Source: Dactylorhiza incarnata
Taxonomy: Eukaryota > Streptophyta > Magnoliopsida > Asparagales > Orchidaceae
Direction of reading: 5' to 3'
NCBI GenBank assembly: GCA_033032865.1
Contig: JAWHQI010000024.1
Coordinates: forward strand, 2,914,001-2,978,000
Length of the DNA: 64,000 nt
A program made the position numbers and the translations under genes. Numbering within the stretch: position 1 is the stretch's first letter; every line of letters starts with the position of its first letter. The notes beneath the pieces are model-generated. The model saw only the letters and a program-made list of their open reading frames with translations, did not search any database and was not told the origin of the DNA. Positions 1 through 10,297 of this stretch are shown here, in pieces.

Positions 1-1100
1 CAAGCTCCCAGAGCATGGTATGAGACCTTAGCTAATTTTCTTTTGGAAAATAAGTTATGTAGAGGCATTATTGATAAAACCATATTTTTCAGGATACATA
101 AAAATCAAACATTACTAGTTCAAATTTTGTAGATGATATTATTTTTGGCTCTACTTATTCAAATCTATGCAAAAGGTTTTCTGACTTAATGCAAAAGGTT
201 TTCTGACTTAATGCAATCTAAATTTGAAATGAGTAGTATGGGTGAGTTATCTTACTTCCTTGGTCTTCAAGTGAAGCAAACTCCAAATGGCATATTCATA
301 TCACAATCCAAGTATGCTAAGGAATTAGTGAAAAGATTTGGTATGTCTGATGCTTCCACTATGAAAACACACATGCCCTCCAATGATGTTGTTGACAATG
401 ATGAATCAGGGAAACCTGTTGTTCAGAAAGTATATAGGGCAATTATTGGCTCATTACTTTATTTAACAGCTAGTAGACCATACATAATATTTACTACATG
501 TATTTGTGCTAGGTTCCAAGTTAACCCCAAAGAATCTCACCTAATTTTATTACAAAGAATTTTGAGATATATAAAGGGTTGTCCAAATCTAGGACTTTGG
601 TATCCAACAGCATCAGAATTTGAATTAACTGAATTCTCAGATTCTGATTATGCTGGATGCAGAGTAGACAGGAAAAGTACATTAGGAACTTGCCAGTTTC
701 TTGGTGATAGGCTTGTGTCTTGGTTTTGTAAGAAACAAACATCTGTGTTTACATCAACAGCTGAAGCAGAATATATTGCTGCAGACAATTGCTGCTCACA
801 GATATTGTGGATACAAAATCAACTTCTAGATTATGGTATCAACTTAAATAATTCAATTATATTTTGTGACAACACTAGTGCAATATCTATAGCACAAAAT
901 ACAGTACTCCATAGTAGGACTAAACACATAAAAATTAGGCACCACTTTATCAGAGATAATGTGGATAAAAATAAATTTGCCTACAATTCATTTCTACTGA
1001 TTTGCAAAGGGCTGATATTTTCACCAAACCCTTGGATGAAAAGAAACATATCTTCTTTATAAATCAGCTAGGCATGATAGATGGAGATTCAATCAATTAA
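1..1100 (+). pseudogene. pol: E1 pol C-terminal fragment (RT end and RNase H)
   Basis: Translation starts in the copia RT block [10 protein letters not shown]. The catalytic YVDD block near 127-150 is broken by a small deletion that leaves a stop, and a 22-bp tandem duplication (169-212) shifts frame again. From 211 an open frame carries the RT end ([16 protein letters not shown]) and RNase H blocks: DSDYAGCRVDRKST, the TAEAEYIAA core, CDNTSAI and HSRTKHI. Another frame change near 1000 moves the last block (ADIFTKPLD) out of frame; the family-like end is the TAA at 1098-1100. The product would be reverse transcriptase/RNase H, but this copy is inactive. Confidence 0.9.
169..212 (+). repeat. 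22-bp perfect tandem duplication in E1 RT
   Basis: A 22-base unit starting GCAAAAGGTTTTC occurs twice without mismatch (169-190 and 191-212). Because 22 is not a multiple of three it shifts the RT reading frame. Confidence 0.95.
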
Positions 1101-1130
1101 AAATTAAATTTTCTACTTATCTCATCTCTT

Positions 1131-1236
1131 CATCGAACTGAGATCGACGAAATCTAGTCGTTCGTCGAACGGAGATCGACGAAGTCATCTAGATCGTCGA
1201 ACTGAGATCGACGAAAATTTATTTTTCGTCGAACGC
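1131..1236 (+). repeat. Internal TCGACGA/TCGTCGAA cluster downstream of E1 pol
   Basis: About seven copies of ATCGACGAA, TCGTCGAAC or TCGAACTGAGATCGACGA-like words sit just after the pol stop. The same motif family fills the LTR at 2307-2864. A TATA-like GCTTTATAATC follows near 1267, but no ORF follows it, unlike E4. The rest of 1101-2175 is non-coding, with the purine tracts listed separately. Confidence 0.75.
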
Positions 1237-1465
1237 AGTTTTGATGAAGCCTTTGTTTTTGATCTTGCTTTATAATCAAATCTTTTATTTCATTTTAACT
1301 GTATGCCTACATAATTGCCTCTCCTTCCAGTTCCTTTGCACTTGATCTCTATTTTATTTTGCAGGAACAATAACAATATTTCTTCAAAAAGATTGCATCC
1401 TTCCCTACCTCCTCATCATCTGTCCCTTCTTCTAGGGGCCTAGCTTAAGGCCTTCCTGAAACTAG

Positions 1466-1606
1466 GCAGGGGGAGAAGTTTCATGACGAAGCTCCTTTTG
1501 ATAGGGGGAGATGTTTTGAAGAAACTCCTTTTTGTTAGGGGGAGATGCTCTCCTTTATGATAGGGGGAGATGTTTTATGAAGATGCTCAAGTTTCAAGGG
1601 GAGATG
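1466..1606 (+). repeat. Multiplied polypurine tracts of E1
   Basis: Five GGGGGAGA-type tracts occur at about 1466, 1503, 1536, 1562 and 1597, each embedded in a similar 30-35 bp unit (AGGGGGAGATG...). The working polypurine tract is probably the one touching the LTR (2166-2175). Multiplied polypurine tracts before the 3' LTR have been described for Sireviruses. Confidence 0.75.
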
Positions 1607-2165
1607 TTGTATGAAAAAGAAAAATCAGTTCTTGATGAAGAAGCTCACAGCAGTTTTGATTCAGAAATTCAGTTATGACAGATTCAAATGCAGATTGGTA
1701 GCAGAGCAGATTCAGTTCAGATCAACAAAAGCTAAAGCTGAAAAATGCAGATTCAGATTATAAAGCTTTTCAGTTCTAGTTCAAGTTGATTTGGTGAAGT
1801 CACCTCCAACTTAAGTTCCAAAATATTTCAGAAAGTAAGATTCAGTTCAGATAAACAAAGAAAATGTTGAAGGCAAGGATTTCTAAGCAAAGCAAAAGAT
1901 GCAAATGCAGATTCAGAAATACTGTTTGATATAGCAGATACAACTCAGATAATCAAATTCAGAAAGCTGAAGGCAATGTCAGAATTCAAAGAAAGACAAA
2001 AGGTTCTGATTTATTTGTTTTTATTAGTTTTGTTTTCAATGTAAAATTTCAAAACTCAGAGTATCATATTTTATATTTGCTGAAATATTTAAAATCTATC
2101 AGATATATATGCTCTGTTGTTTGTTTTATTATTCAATTTTTGTCAAATAGTGTCCTAACCCAAAT

Positions 2166-2175
2166 ATGGGGAGAT
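2166..2175 (+). other. E1 polypurine tract next to the 3' LTR
   Basis: A purine-rich ATGGGGAGAT-type tract lies immediately before TGTTGGAAC. It would prime plus-strand synthesis. Confidence 0.75.
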
Positions 2176-2306
2176 TGTTGGAACAACCCTATTACTGATT
2201 TGGGCTAGGATCACTATCTATTTATTAGGACTAAGTTGACCCCAATTGTATAGTCTAAAGGGTCAAGGTTTTAGAATGTTAGACCTAAGGAAATGTTCAG
2301 TTTCTG

Positions 2307-2864
2307 CGTTCGACGAACTCCATCCTGCGTTTGATGAAATGCTTCCTGCGTTAGACGAACGGCATGCTCCTACGTTCGACGAACTTGCCAAGGTTCTGCA
2401 TTCGATGAACTCATCCTGCGTTCGACGAAATGCTTCATGCGTTCGACGAACGGCATGCTCCTGCATTCGACGAACTTCGCAAGTCTCAGTGGTCGACGAG
2501 TTTGTTCAGTCTCGGTGGTTGATGAACTTACCCAGTCTCAGCGGTCGACAATTTTGCTCTGTCTCAGCGGTCGACGAATTTTCTCAGTCTCAGCGGTCGA
2601 AGAATTGGCTCAATCTCAGCGGTCGACGAACCTGCTCTGTCTCAGCGGTCGACAAATTTGTCAAGTCTCAGCGGTCGACAAAATTCATTCTCAGCTTGAC
2701 TAATTCAATTTTTCCAGCCAGATTTAACAGTTTATTCTTCAGTTCGACGAACTCCAACTTGAGCTCGACGAATTCCAGTCTGCGTTCGACGAATCAGCAA
2801 TAGATGTTTAGATCGACGAAATCCAACATTCTGTTCGACGAACTCAGTTCTCAGGTCGACGAAA
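2307..2864 (+). repeat. TTCGACGAAC / GGTCGACGA short-repeat array in E1 LTR
   Basis: About 20 copies of a word centred on TCGACGA occur. The first set reads GCGTTCGACGAACT. The middle set is 24-28 bp units TCTCAGCGGTCGACGAA. The last set reads GTTCGACGAACTC. The motif is near-palindromic. The three-phase open frames across it are a by-product of the repeat and are not genes. Confidence 0.85.
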
Positions 2865-3609
2865 GTTTCTCTTCAGCTTGTTTATTTCAGACAGATCAAT
2901 TTTATTCTATTCTCTAAACTCAGATCATCTATCAGCAATGGCTCTATTTATTCCAGATAAGCCAAGGATATTATCTTTCCTTTTTATTTTATTCCTTTCC
3001 ATTCTCTTCCCGAGAAAATAGCCGTTTGGCGGAAAAGAATCCATTAATTAAAAAGGAAAAGGAATTAAATATTGGCTTGCAGTTCCAAGAAATTATCCTC
3101 CTCATTATTCTATTCCTTATTCAGAGGATTTGAAATTCAAAATCAGGGATATATTCTCAAAAAGAAGAAGGAAGAAATAGTATTACAGATAACAACAAGC
3201 TAGAAAGAAAAAAAAAAGGAGGAAGAAACAGTCGAGAGGAAGAAGAAAAAAAGGGAGATACAGAAAGAAAAATACGGAGTTCATCTTCCTCAAGCAGCAG
3301 CTCTCTCAATCTCTGAGAACATCAACATTATTCTCTCAGTACTCAGCTGCTAGTTCAATCTTCAAGAGCAACAAATAATCTGAGAAACCTTTGTCTCTCA
3401 GATTCATCAGCTATCAAGGAAGATCAAGGAAGATCTGCATTCAAGAGAAAGCTTCATCCTCAACTGTCAACTATTTTCTATCAGACAGGGGGAGCTTTAC
3501 AACAACACATTCCACTAGTCTTCTCTAAGATTATTGACAGAGAAGAACATCTTAACCCTCTTTATCCCATTCTATACAGGGTTATAACTCCCTTCAAAAG
3601 TTAACCCCT

Positions 3610-3738
3610 TGGTGGCAGGGCACCTGAACAAAAACCTGTAGTTTGGTTTGAGCACCTGATCAAAAGCTCAGTGGTGTTTGGGCACCTGATCAAAAACCCA
3701 TTGGTGATAGGGCACCTGATCAAAAACCTAGTGGAATC
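3610..3738 (+). repeat. 30-32 bp tandem repeat, four units, in E1 LTR
   Basis: Units anchored on GGCACCTGATCAAAAACC start near 3619, 3651, 3681 and 3711, with a few mismatches. Confidence 0.85.
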
Positions 3739-3984
3739 CTACCAAGGGTGGTAGAAGAGTGGACGTACCCAAGTTTATTGGGAAACTACTATTAAATCCT
3801 TGTGTCCTTTGTGTTTGTGTGATTTTCTGTATTGTGTTGTGTGATCTCTTTGTGTTTGTTTTTATAACTCAGTACACATATAAATATCACTATTTTAACC
3901 CCCCCCTCTAGAGTAACTTTAAGATCTAACCTCCTTTTCCTTTGATATCAGAGATTACTTTCAACTGATATCAGAGCACTTTCA

Positions 3985-4143
3985 AAGTATGTGGCGAGAG
4001 TTAGGGAGGATTTTTGCGCCATGCATGCATCTAACGCCAAGCAGAATAAGATTTTGGTGACCGCACACATTGCGCTCATCGAAAGCTCAGACGGCTTCAT
4101 GACTTATTTGGGTGTGGAGCGGGCTCCTGCCCAAGAGAGTTAG
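3985..4143 (+). pseudogene. E2 antisense gene A, C-terminal remnant
   Basis: An open frame of 52 codons ends at TAG 4141-4143 (blocks YVARVREDF, NKILVTAHIAL, GVERAPAQES). By position it matches the last exon of antisense gene A in E3, which also lies just upstream of gene B. The 5' part is removed by E1. Sequence similarity to E3 is weak, so the identity rests mainly on gene order. Confidence 0.5.
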
Positions 4144-4435
4144 AGCGTTCGAGCTCTTTTTAGAGGACACTTTGATTTCTAATAATTTGATAACTTTGTG
4201 CTTCGCGCGGCTTTGCATTTGAACTTCTCTATTTAATTGCATCTCTAATTTATAAATGTATTTGCTTACTGTCGAGTTGCTTGTGTTGAGGTGAATACTA
4301 CTTGTGTGAATACATGTGCTACTTTTTCTTCTTTTACAGGGAAAATCTATTTTGAAGGAGCGGACCCCCAGAAGTAGCAACCCGAACCCCGCAACTGCCG
4401 ACATTTCAGCTATCGAGGCGTAATGTCGTGCCCCT

Positions 4436-4445
4436 TTATAAATAG
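4436..4445 (+). promoter_or_regulatory. TATA box of E2 antisense gene B
   Basis: TTTATAAATAGGGA lies about 50 bp upstream of the ATG at 4492. The same TATAAATAGGG word stands before the homologous gene in E3 (19644-19653). Confidence 0.6.
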
Positions 4446-4491
4446 GGACGACCACCCTCATTTAATGCTTATCTTGATAAGATGGAATAAG

Positions 4492-6181
4492 ATGGTGCGA
4501 GCACAAGGCGAGGGAGCTAAGCGGACCGATTGCGTTATTGACTTCTTGAGTCACGAACCAGCTCGCCCATCGATCTCCGATCTGGACTTCGCCACATTCT
4601 TATCGCAGCATCGGATCGATGAGAACCTTTACGTCGCGCGATTACTAGAAGGAAACGAGTGTTTTACAATTGTCTTTGATGACGAGCTCGTAGTCCCCTT
4701 CGATCACATCGACGCAGGATGGACGTTCCCCATGTTCCCGAAGATGGTGGAAATCTTGGACTTCTTCGGGGTAGTGACCGCGCAGCTTCCCCCAAACTCC
4801 ATCACGGTGATAACTTTGTATATCGTCTACCTGCGGACACAAGGTGTCCACTTCAGCATGGAGATCTTCCGGTGCATGTTCCACGTGCGCGCGGGCATGT
4901 TTGGCCAGATAAACTTTGGCTTGGAGAAGTTTCTGAGTCCTCAACCTTGCAAATAAGGTTCATGGTTGGCAATTGCGGTTAGTAACATTCAAAGGAGACT
5001 TCGGTGGACTCCTTATTGCTCCCGTCCCCTGGGATGAGAGCGCGTTCCATCTACCTGAACTATTGGGGACAGTGGAACAGACAGTGAAGTTTCTTATGGA
5101 CACCTCGCTGGACGTCGACCATTATGTCTACCGCGTGCGAGAGGTCAAAGACCTGATTACAAAGGGTTGTTTGTAGAAACAGATAGAAATACATGTAACC
5201 GCGCATACATGCAGTCACTGATGATTTTTTCCGTTTGAAGTTGCTTTTAGGGTGCCGGATTCGAAGCTGTATAATCCTCTGAAGGAGGTCCTGACCACGA
5301 CTGAGAAACGACACGCCTAGGATATGAGGAAGGAAACTGAGTTTGCCCAGGGCGGGGGAAACACTTCTTCAAGGCAGATGCGACGGGCCTCGCGAGCGAC
5401 CGCAGGTGCTAATGAAGGGGTTCCTGCTTCCCCTGACCTTGGGGGTCATCTCAACCTCGGGGGAGGCCCGTTGATGCTGCGGAATGCAGAGTCGGTCACT
5501 CTTAGCACCCGCCTCCATTCCTAGAGGGGTCGTCTGAGCATTCTATGTTGCATGCCCTTGCGTTCTCCTCCGCGGTCATTGTCCGAGAAAACCTGACCAA
5601 GATGGGGATGGTTCCAATCAACGACATCTCACAGAAGGTTGTGACAGAATATGAGGGCGATTTTATATAATTGCCCTGCCCTATGCACTCTTGACGAAGC
5701 TTTAGCGGAGAATACTTGCCTGCGAGAGGAGCTAAGGGTAACACAAATTCTCTTGATTGAAAAATTTGCTCATACCTTCGCGCAGTTACAACTCTGTTTG
5801 TTTGTTTGTTTATCAGGTCAGCTTAACAACGGAGAACCCAAAATTTGGAAGGGCAGTTCTTCGGCTGTCTAAGCGTTCTGTGGAGATCTCCCTTATGCTT
5901 CTGAAGGAGTGAGGAGCATTCAAAGAAGAGTTTGTGGGCATCGATTAAAGAACTTGTACGAAGAGTACGGGGATGCCAATGTTCCTGACTTAGAGGATGA
6001 TGCTTCAGGAGAGGGTGCAGACTCCGCCGAGGAGGTCGTCGATACTAAGGTAGATCATCACCGGTCTGCACAGTCAGGAACCAACTCAATAGGGTACAAC
6101 CCCTCCGCTGAATCCCGCTTGAAGAAGAGGAGGATTGAGAAGGGCAAGGAGGTCGCGTCTGAGTTCGAGGACGAAGACTGA
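4492..6181 (+). pseudogene. E2 antisense gene B, TR28 (putative gypsy-type transposon) protein, decayed
   Basis: The chosen ATG is the first in-frame one after the TATA box. Residues from 4492 to 4956 align by eye with gene B of E3: FFGVVTAQLPPN / YHGIVPAQINPN, then YLRTQGVHFSMEIFRCMFH / YLHDQGIAFDLSVFRRVFH. After a frame break near 4957, 4973-5165 continues with TFKGDFGGLL...ESAF...VDHYVYRVREVKDL, matching E3 IKGDFGVV...ESAF...VVFWRRRVDEL. A likely intron ends at TTGCTTTTAG near 5251. Downstream exons (to SEFEDED, stop 6179-6181) are acidic/basic low-complexity, as in E3. The N-terminal homology corresponds to the Pfam Transposase_28 type; its function is unknown. It lies antisense to pol. 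Confidence 0.65.
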
Positions 6182-6489
6182 TGTAACATTTCTTTTTTTC
6201 CTCTGGGTAACCATGCGGGTATTTTTTTGTAACCGCGGTTCCCTCACATTGTATATTTACTAAAAAGTAATGAAAATACCAATTTCGTTGCGATCTTCCT
6301 GCGTGCGTCTATGGACATTTTTAAATTATGCATGCACTTATTCATGTAAATTATTGCGTACCTTTACCGTCACAATCGCGCGAGCATTCAACTCATGGAT
6401 GAACGATGCACGCCCACTGCAAGGGAAACTGTATTTCCTGAGTGCAATGACCAAATATCTCTGAAGAAGGGGTTCTTAGGTCTCAAAGA

Positions 6490-8150
6490 TCCCGTTTACT
6501 TGTGACGCTATTACCATGGAATCTGACCGTATTTCAATATCTTCACTGTCGAGTTCTCACGCTAAGCCCAAGCTAGTTATTAGCGCTTCATATTCCGCTT
6601 AATTGTTAGTGGTAGGAAAATGAAATCTGGCTGTCTACTCGATTTTGATGTCATTAGGACTGATTAGGATGACTCCTGCACCGATGGAGTTTTTCCCTGA
6701 GGCAATGTCCATAAACATAACCCAACACAGCGGGATATGGAACTCCTGCCATTCGATGCCATCATTGGCGAAGTCGGTAATAAAAGCTATCAGAACTTGG
6801 GCTTTAATGGCCATCCTCGGAACGTATGAAATGTCGAATTCACTGAGTTCAATTGCCCACTTGGCCAACCTTTTTGAGTACTCGGTCTTCTCTAGAATGG
6901 TTCTTAGCGGGTGGCAGGTGACCACTCGACCGAAATGAGCTTGGAAATAAGGGTGAAGTCTCAGTGTTGATACCACTATAGCCAAGACCAACTTTTCTAG
7001 GATAGGGTACCGCATTTCAGCACTCTTCAGCACGTAATGAATGAGAAATTGCTTCTTTCCCTCTTCCCGGACCAACACCGAGCTGACAGCCTCAGTTCCG
7101 ACCCAGAGATATATATACAAATCTTCTGACTGGCAAGGGCTCTGGAGGAGAGGAGTTGCGCCAGTTAACGCTTCAACTCTTCGAATGCTTTGCTGCATTC
7201 CTACGTCCATTCGAGCTTGGATCCATCCCGAAGGGTTTTGTAGAATGGGGCACATTTATCAACAGAGTGAGAGATAAAGCGGCTCAAGCCTACAACCCAC
7301 CCTGCTAGCTGCTGAAGCTCTTTGGGACTCCTCAGATGTTGCATATCCAAAATGGCTTTTACTTTGTCGGGGTTAAGCTCAAGGCTCTGGGATGTCAACA
7401 GGTGATCAAGGGATTTCCCCTTGTTGGCTCCGAATATGCATTTGGTCGGGTTTTGTCTCATGTTGTACTTACGGAGGTTAAAGAATGTCTCCACCAAGTC
7501 TTGTACATGACCCTCTAGCTTGTGAATCTTGATGAGGAAATCTTTGACGTAGAATTCCAGATTGCGATCCTTCTGGAGTTTGAACACATAGTCCATCATC
7601 ATTTGATACGTTGCACCGGCGTTCTTCAAGCTGAAAGGCATGACACGGTAGCAATAACAACCATAATTTGGTGATGAATGATGTATGGGGAATGTTGGGG
7701 GCATGCATTCGTATATGATGGTATCCCTAGAAAGCGTCGAGAAAACTCATTACAGAAAAACCTACGGAGGAATCGACTGTTGAGTCTATCCGTGGTAGGG
7801 TGTATTAATCCTTCGAGCATGCCTTATTGAGTCTCGTGAAATCAACAAACATCCTCCATTTATTGTTAGCCTAACGAACCATCACCACGTTGGAGACCCA
7901 CTATGGATAATGAATTTCCATAACTAAGTTTGCTTTGAGTAGCTTGGAAACTTCCTCTCGAATCGGCTCAGCGAGCGTTATGGCCACGACTCGCTTTTTC
8001 TGCTTTACTGGTTTGTAGTCAGGGCTAATGTTGAGGCGATGACACGTGATATTAGGACTTACCCCCGACATGTCTGAGGCTGGTCACGCAAAGATATCTT
8101 TGTTATAAATGAGGCATTGAATCAACAACTCTTTTTATTCCTTTACAACT
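6490..8150 (-). pseudogene. pol: E2 RT and RNase H fragment
   Basis: On minus the order is RT N-terminus (SPDYKPVKQKKR near 8000), MPFSLKNAGATYQ (7640), the active-site block as FYVKDFLIK (about 7540), the gypsy RNase H (LVREEGKKQFLIHYV...YPILEKLVLAIV...YFQAHFGRVVTCHPL), then a second RNase H (FMDIASGKNSIGAGVILISP) and its NQAEYEAL block near 6595. The catalytic YVDD is YVKD, so one metal-binding Asp is lost. Several stops and frame shifts break it. Integrase should follow but is absent: the fragment is joined directly to the antisense gene. Confidence 0.85.
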
Positions 8151-8421
8151 TTGCATTTATCGAAACGGTTATGTCTCCATCTCCCATAGGGACCGAGATA
8201 TGATGCACTTCCTGGGCAGTCTCGAGATGAGTTCCATCTACTTCTGCCTCTAACCACACAGGGTTATTCCTGGTTTCTCCGTGTGTATCCGCCCAAAGAG
8301 AGGGGCGCTCGCTCGTAACCACTCGCCCTGAGGCGCTCCAGGTTGGGGTGGGCTCTGCTACCTTATCTCATGCATTGAGCGATTTCATCGTTTGATTGAT
8401 CTAAAGGTCATTTGTTCAAAC
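8151..8421. other. E2 internal remnant without recognisable coding
   Basis: This lies between the RT start and the LTR-like block, where gag and protease should be about 2 kb. No gag motif and no clear primer binding site next to 8422 are visible, which points to an internal deletion. Confidence 0.5.
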
Positions 8422-9080
8422 TGTTGGAGCCAATTTGTCATCAACTTCCACACTCGGCGACGGGTCAAGCGAATATTGAAGGAATCAGGAACCACAAGCA
8501 ATCAGTTACTAGACCTTAAGGACCGAGCGAACAGAGCTCATAAAAGAGTTTGCCACTAACGGCGGCGAGCACCAGATATGTCCGCAGCGGCGAATACCAC
8601 TTGCTGCGGACAATAATATTCCACAAAAGATGTTATTACAAGTTATTATAAGGCACAAGATGGCACGAAAAACTAGAGGCGTCTGGGGACTTAGAACTTG
8701 TAGCCGCACCTACTACATGACAGATTCTGGCTCAAGTTCCATGTTTCCCTCTAAGCACCCATGACCCCTTATTTATACTAGGGGGTGGGCTGGCCAGTCG
8801 GTAGGAAGCAATTAATGTTGCATTAAATGTCAGCTGCCTGGGAACAGGAGAAAAAAGGTAGACGGGAGAGGGGAGCATGTGCAGTTACAACAAGGTGTAT
8901 CTACACGGGCTGCTACTTGCTAGAGAGAGGGGGAGGCTCGGGTGATGCCTGGGGCATTCACTTAAAGCCCTTTGGGTTGGCTGCTGAGGGCTGACTGGAG
9001 GGGCTCGCGGTTACTAAATATGTAACCGCCCATCCCCCAGGCTGGGGATCATGCGACTACCAGGAGAGTAACTGCCCATA
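8422..9080 (-). repeat. Probable E2 LTR
   Basis: On + it starts TGTTGGAGCC, by analogy with TGTTGACGCC of E3. About 350 bp in it holds CCCCTTATTTATACTAGGGGGTGGGCTGGCC-like sequence, comparable in position and composition to the CCTATTTATAGG...GTAGGGGGG block of the E3 LTR (a minus-strand TATA box). No second copy is in the window, so the boundaries are inferred. Confidence 0.45.
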
Positions 9081-10078
9081 CTGTTGGATGTCCGAAACTT
9101 GCCCTGGATCGACTTGACTGGTTCTGACTGTGGTCACAGGATTTCGGTTAACACTCAGACTAGAAGAGGAGGATTTAACACTTATACATATGGTCGCTTG
9201 GTGATAATCCAAGCCAATCACTATGCATAAACATTCTAAAACTTTAAAATAACAAACATGGTTTCAAAGTGAGAGAATGATGGAAATACGCGACATTTTA
9301 AATTCATTTAGTAAAATCATAAGCACCTATATTAAGGAACCCAAAAGTGAGTCCAAGACCGAAACCTTATCATACCCAAGCAAATCATAAACCTCATTCA
9401 AACCATCGAAACATGGTAAGCACAAATCCTTGGCTTAGCTTGATAAATTTCATGGCCTCTAGGTTATGGACCGACTTCTTCATAATATATCGAAACCAAA
9501 TCAGGAACTCGATAATAAAATAAGTGATACCCATTTATATCAACCCTTTCAGAAAAATCACTAATCAAAGTTTCGAAAAACCAAGGAATCATACTTTCAT
9601 CAACCACACACACTAATCAATATGTAAACATAGATAAATATTTGAAACCAAGAAAGCTTGCTGAAGTTTAAAGCTTTTTTAACAAAGGTCAATCAACATG
9701 TGTAGCTTTGAAAACCAAACTAGTGATGGTTTATAAAATGAGAATCTTCAACCAACATGAGAACTTGGCCTCAAAAATTTTAAAGCTCAACGATCAAAAG
9801 AGAAGGGCACAAGATAGCTCACAATTTAGTGAAAGACACTTAATCAATGCATTTCGATACAATGAACAAAATAAAGAACCAAAACCTTCATTTTAATTTT
9901 TAATTGAAAATGTAATGTCGAACAAAACCAAGGTTAATGGACTAAAATTCTTCGGATTCTAATATGTTACAACCATAGGAAAATGAACAATGAAGAAGAC
10001 TGACCATTTACATTATTCATCTAAATAATTCATTTGAATAGCAACCAATACGAGATGAATTAGATTATTAGAGATTAA
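9081..10078. other. AT-rich spacer, nothing recognised
   Basis: I see no coding similarity, RNA gene or repeat here. Short open frames such as that around 9708-9896 are compositional. Confidence 0.6.
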
Positions 10079-10294
10079 GGCTTTGTTTGGCGCGGTGGTG
10101 GCGGTCGTGAACGCCGTGGTCATGAACCATAGTTCATGAACGTCAGACCTCACCTAAAAAAATTCATGCATTTATGCTCAAAACTAGTTATTTTCTTTAT
10201 AGCAGTTAACCTTTGTCTTGTCAAACAAACATTCTATGATAATGTTGTTTTTGACCAAATTCACCAGAGCAAACAAGTCGTGCCAAACAAAGCC
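10079..10294. mobile_element. Tourist-like MITE (PIF/Harbinger type), 216 bp
   Basis: Terminal inverted repeats GGCTTTGTTTGGCGCG (left) and, reverse-complemented, GGCTTTGTTTGGCACG (right) match at 15 of 16 bases. A 3-bp duplication TAA flanks both sides (10076-10078 and 10295-10297). Length, TAA target and the GGC(T)TTGTTTGG terminus fit Tourist MITEs, which depend on a PIF/Harbinger transposase supplied elsewhere. No coding content. Confidence 0.88.
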
Positions 10295-10297
10295 TAA

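Larger units (their letters stand above)
2176..3963 (+). repeat. E1 LTR (right boundary uncertain)
   Basis: The LTR starts TGTTGGAACAACCC. It carries the TCGACGA array (2307-2864), an A-rich zone (3180-3280), four 30-32 bp repeats (3610-3738) and the poly-C/CTCTAGAG block common near copia LTR ends (3899-3913). The end is ambiguous: ...TGATATCAGAG...ACTTTCA occurs twice in a row, ending at 3963 and 3984. Both look like a primer binding site (TGGTATCAGAG), which should not follow a 3' LTR. Confidence 0.7.
1..3984 (+). mobile_element. E1: 3' part of a SIRE-like Ty1/copia retrotransposon
   Basis: The window opens inside the RT of a copia element read on +. In order it contains the end of pol, a 1.07-kb 3' UTR, a polypurine tract (2166-2175) and one LTR starting TGTTGGAACAACC at 2176. 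The 5' half lies left of the window, so the target duplication cannot be tested. Repeated polypurine tracts and a CG-rich short-repeat family in the LTR are known traits of Sireviruses (SIRE/Maximus), which is the basis for the lineage call. The right edge runs directly into gypsy E2, so E1 is probably inserted in it. Confidence 0.85.
3985..9100 (-). mobile_element. E2: decayed Ty3/gypsy (Tat-type) element with an antisense TR28-like gene
   Basis: Sense strand is minus. On minus, an LTR-like block (8422 to about 9080) is followed by RT and two RNase H regions (about 8150-6490). On plus are the tail of an antisense gene A (3985-4143) and an antisense gene B (4492-6181). The order matches the intact relative E3. 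Gag, protease and integrase are missing, and the distal LTR is cut off by E1. Right boundary approximate. Confidence 0.75.

Noticed and set aside
2246..2803. 185-codon open frame in the E1 LTR
   Set aside because: It is the translation of the TCGACGA repeat array inside an LTR, with no protein-like composition.
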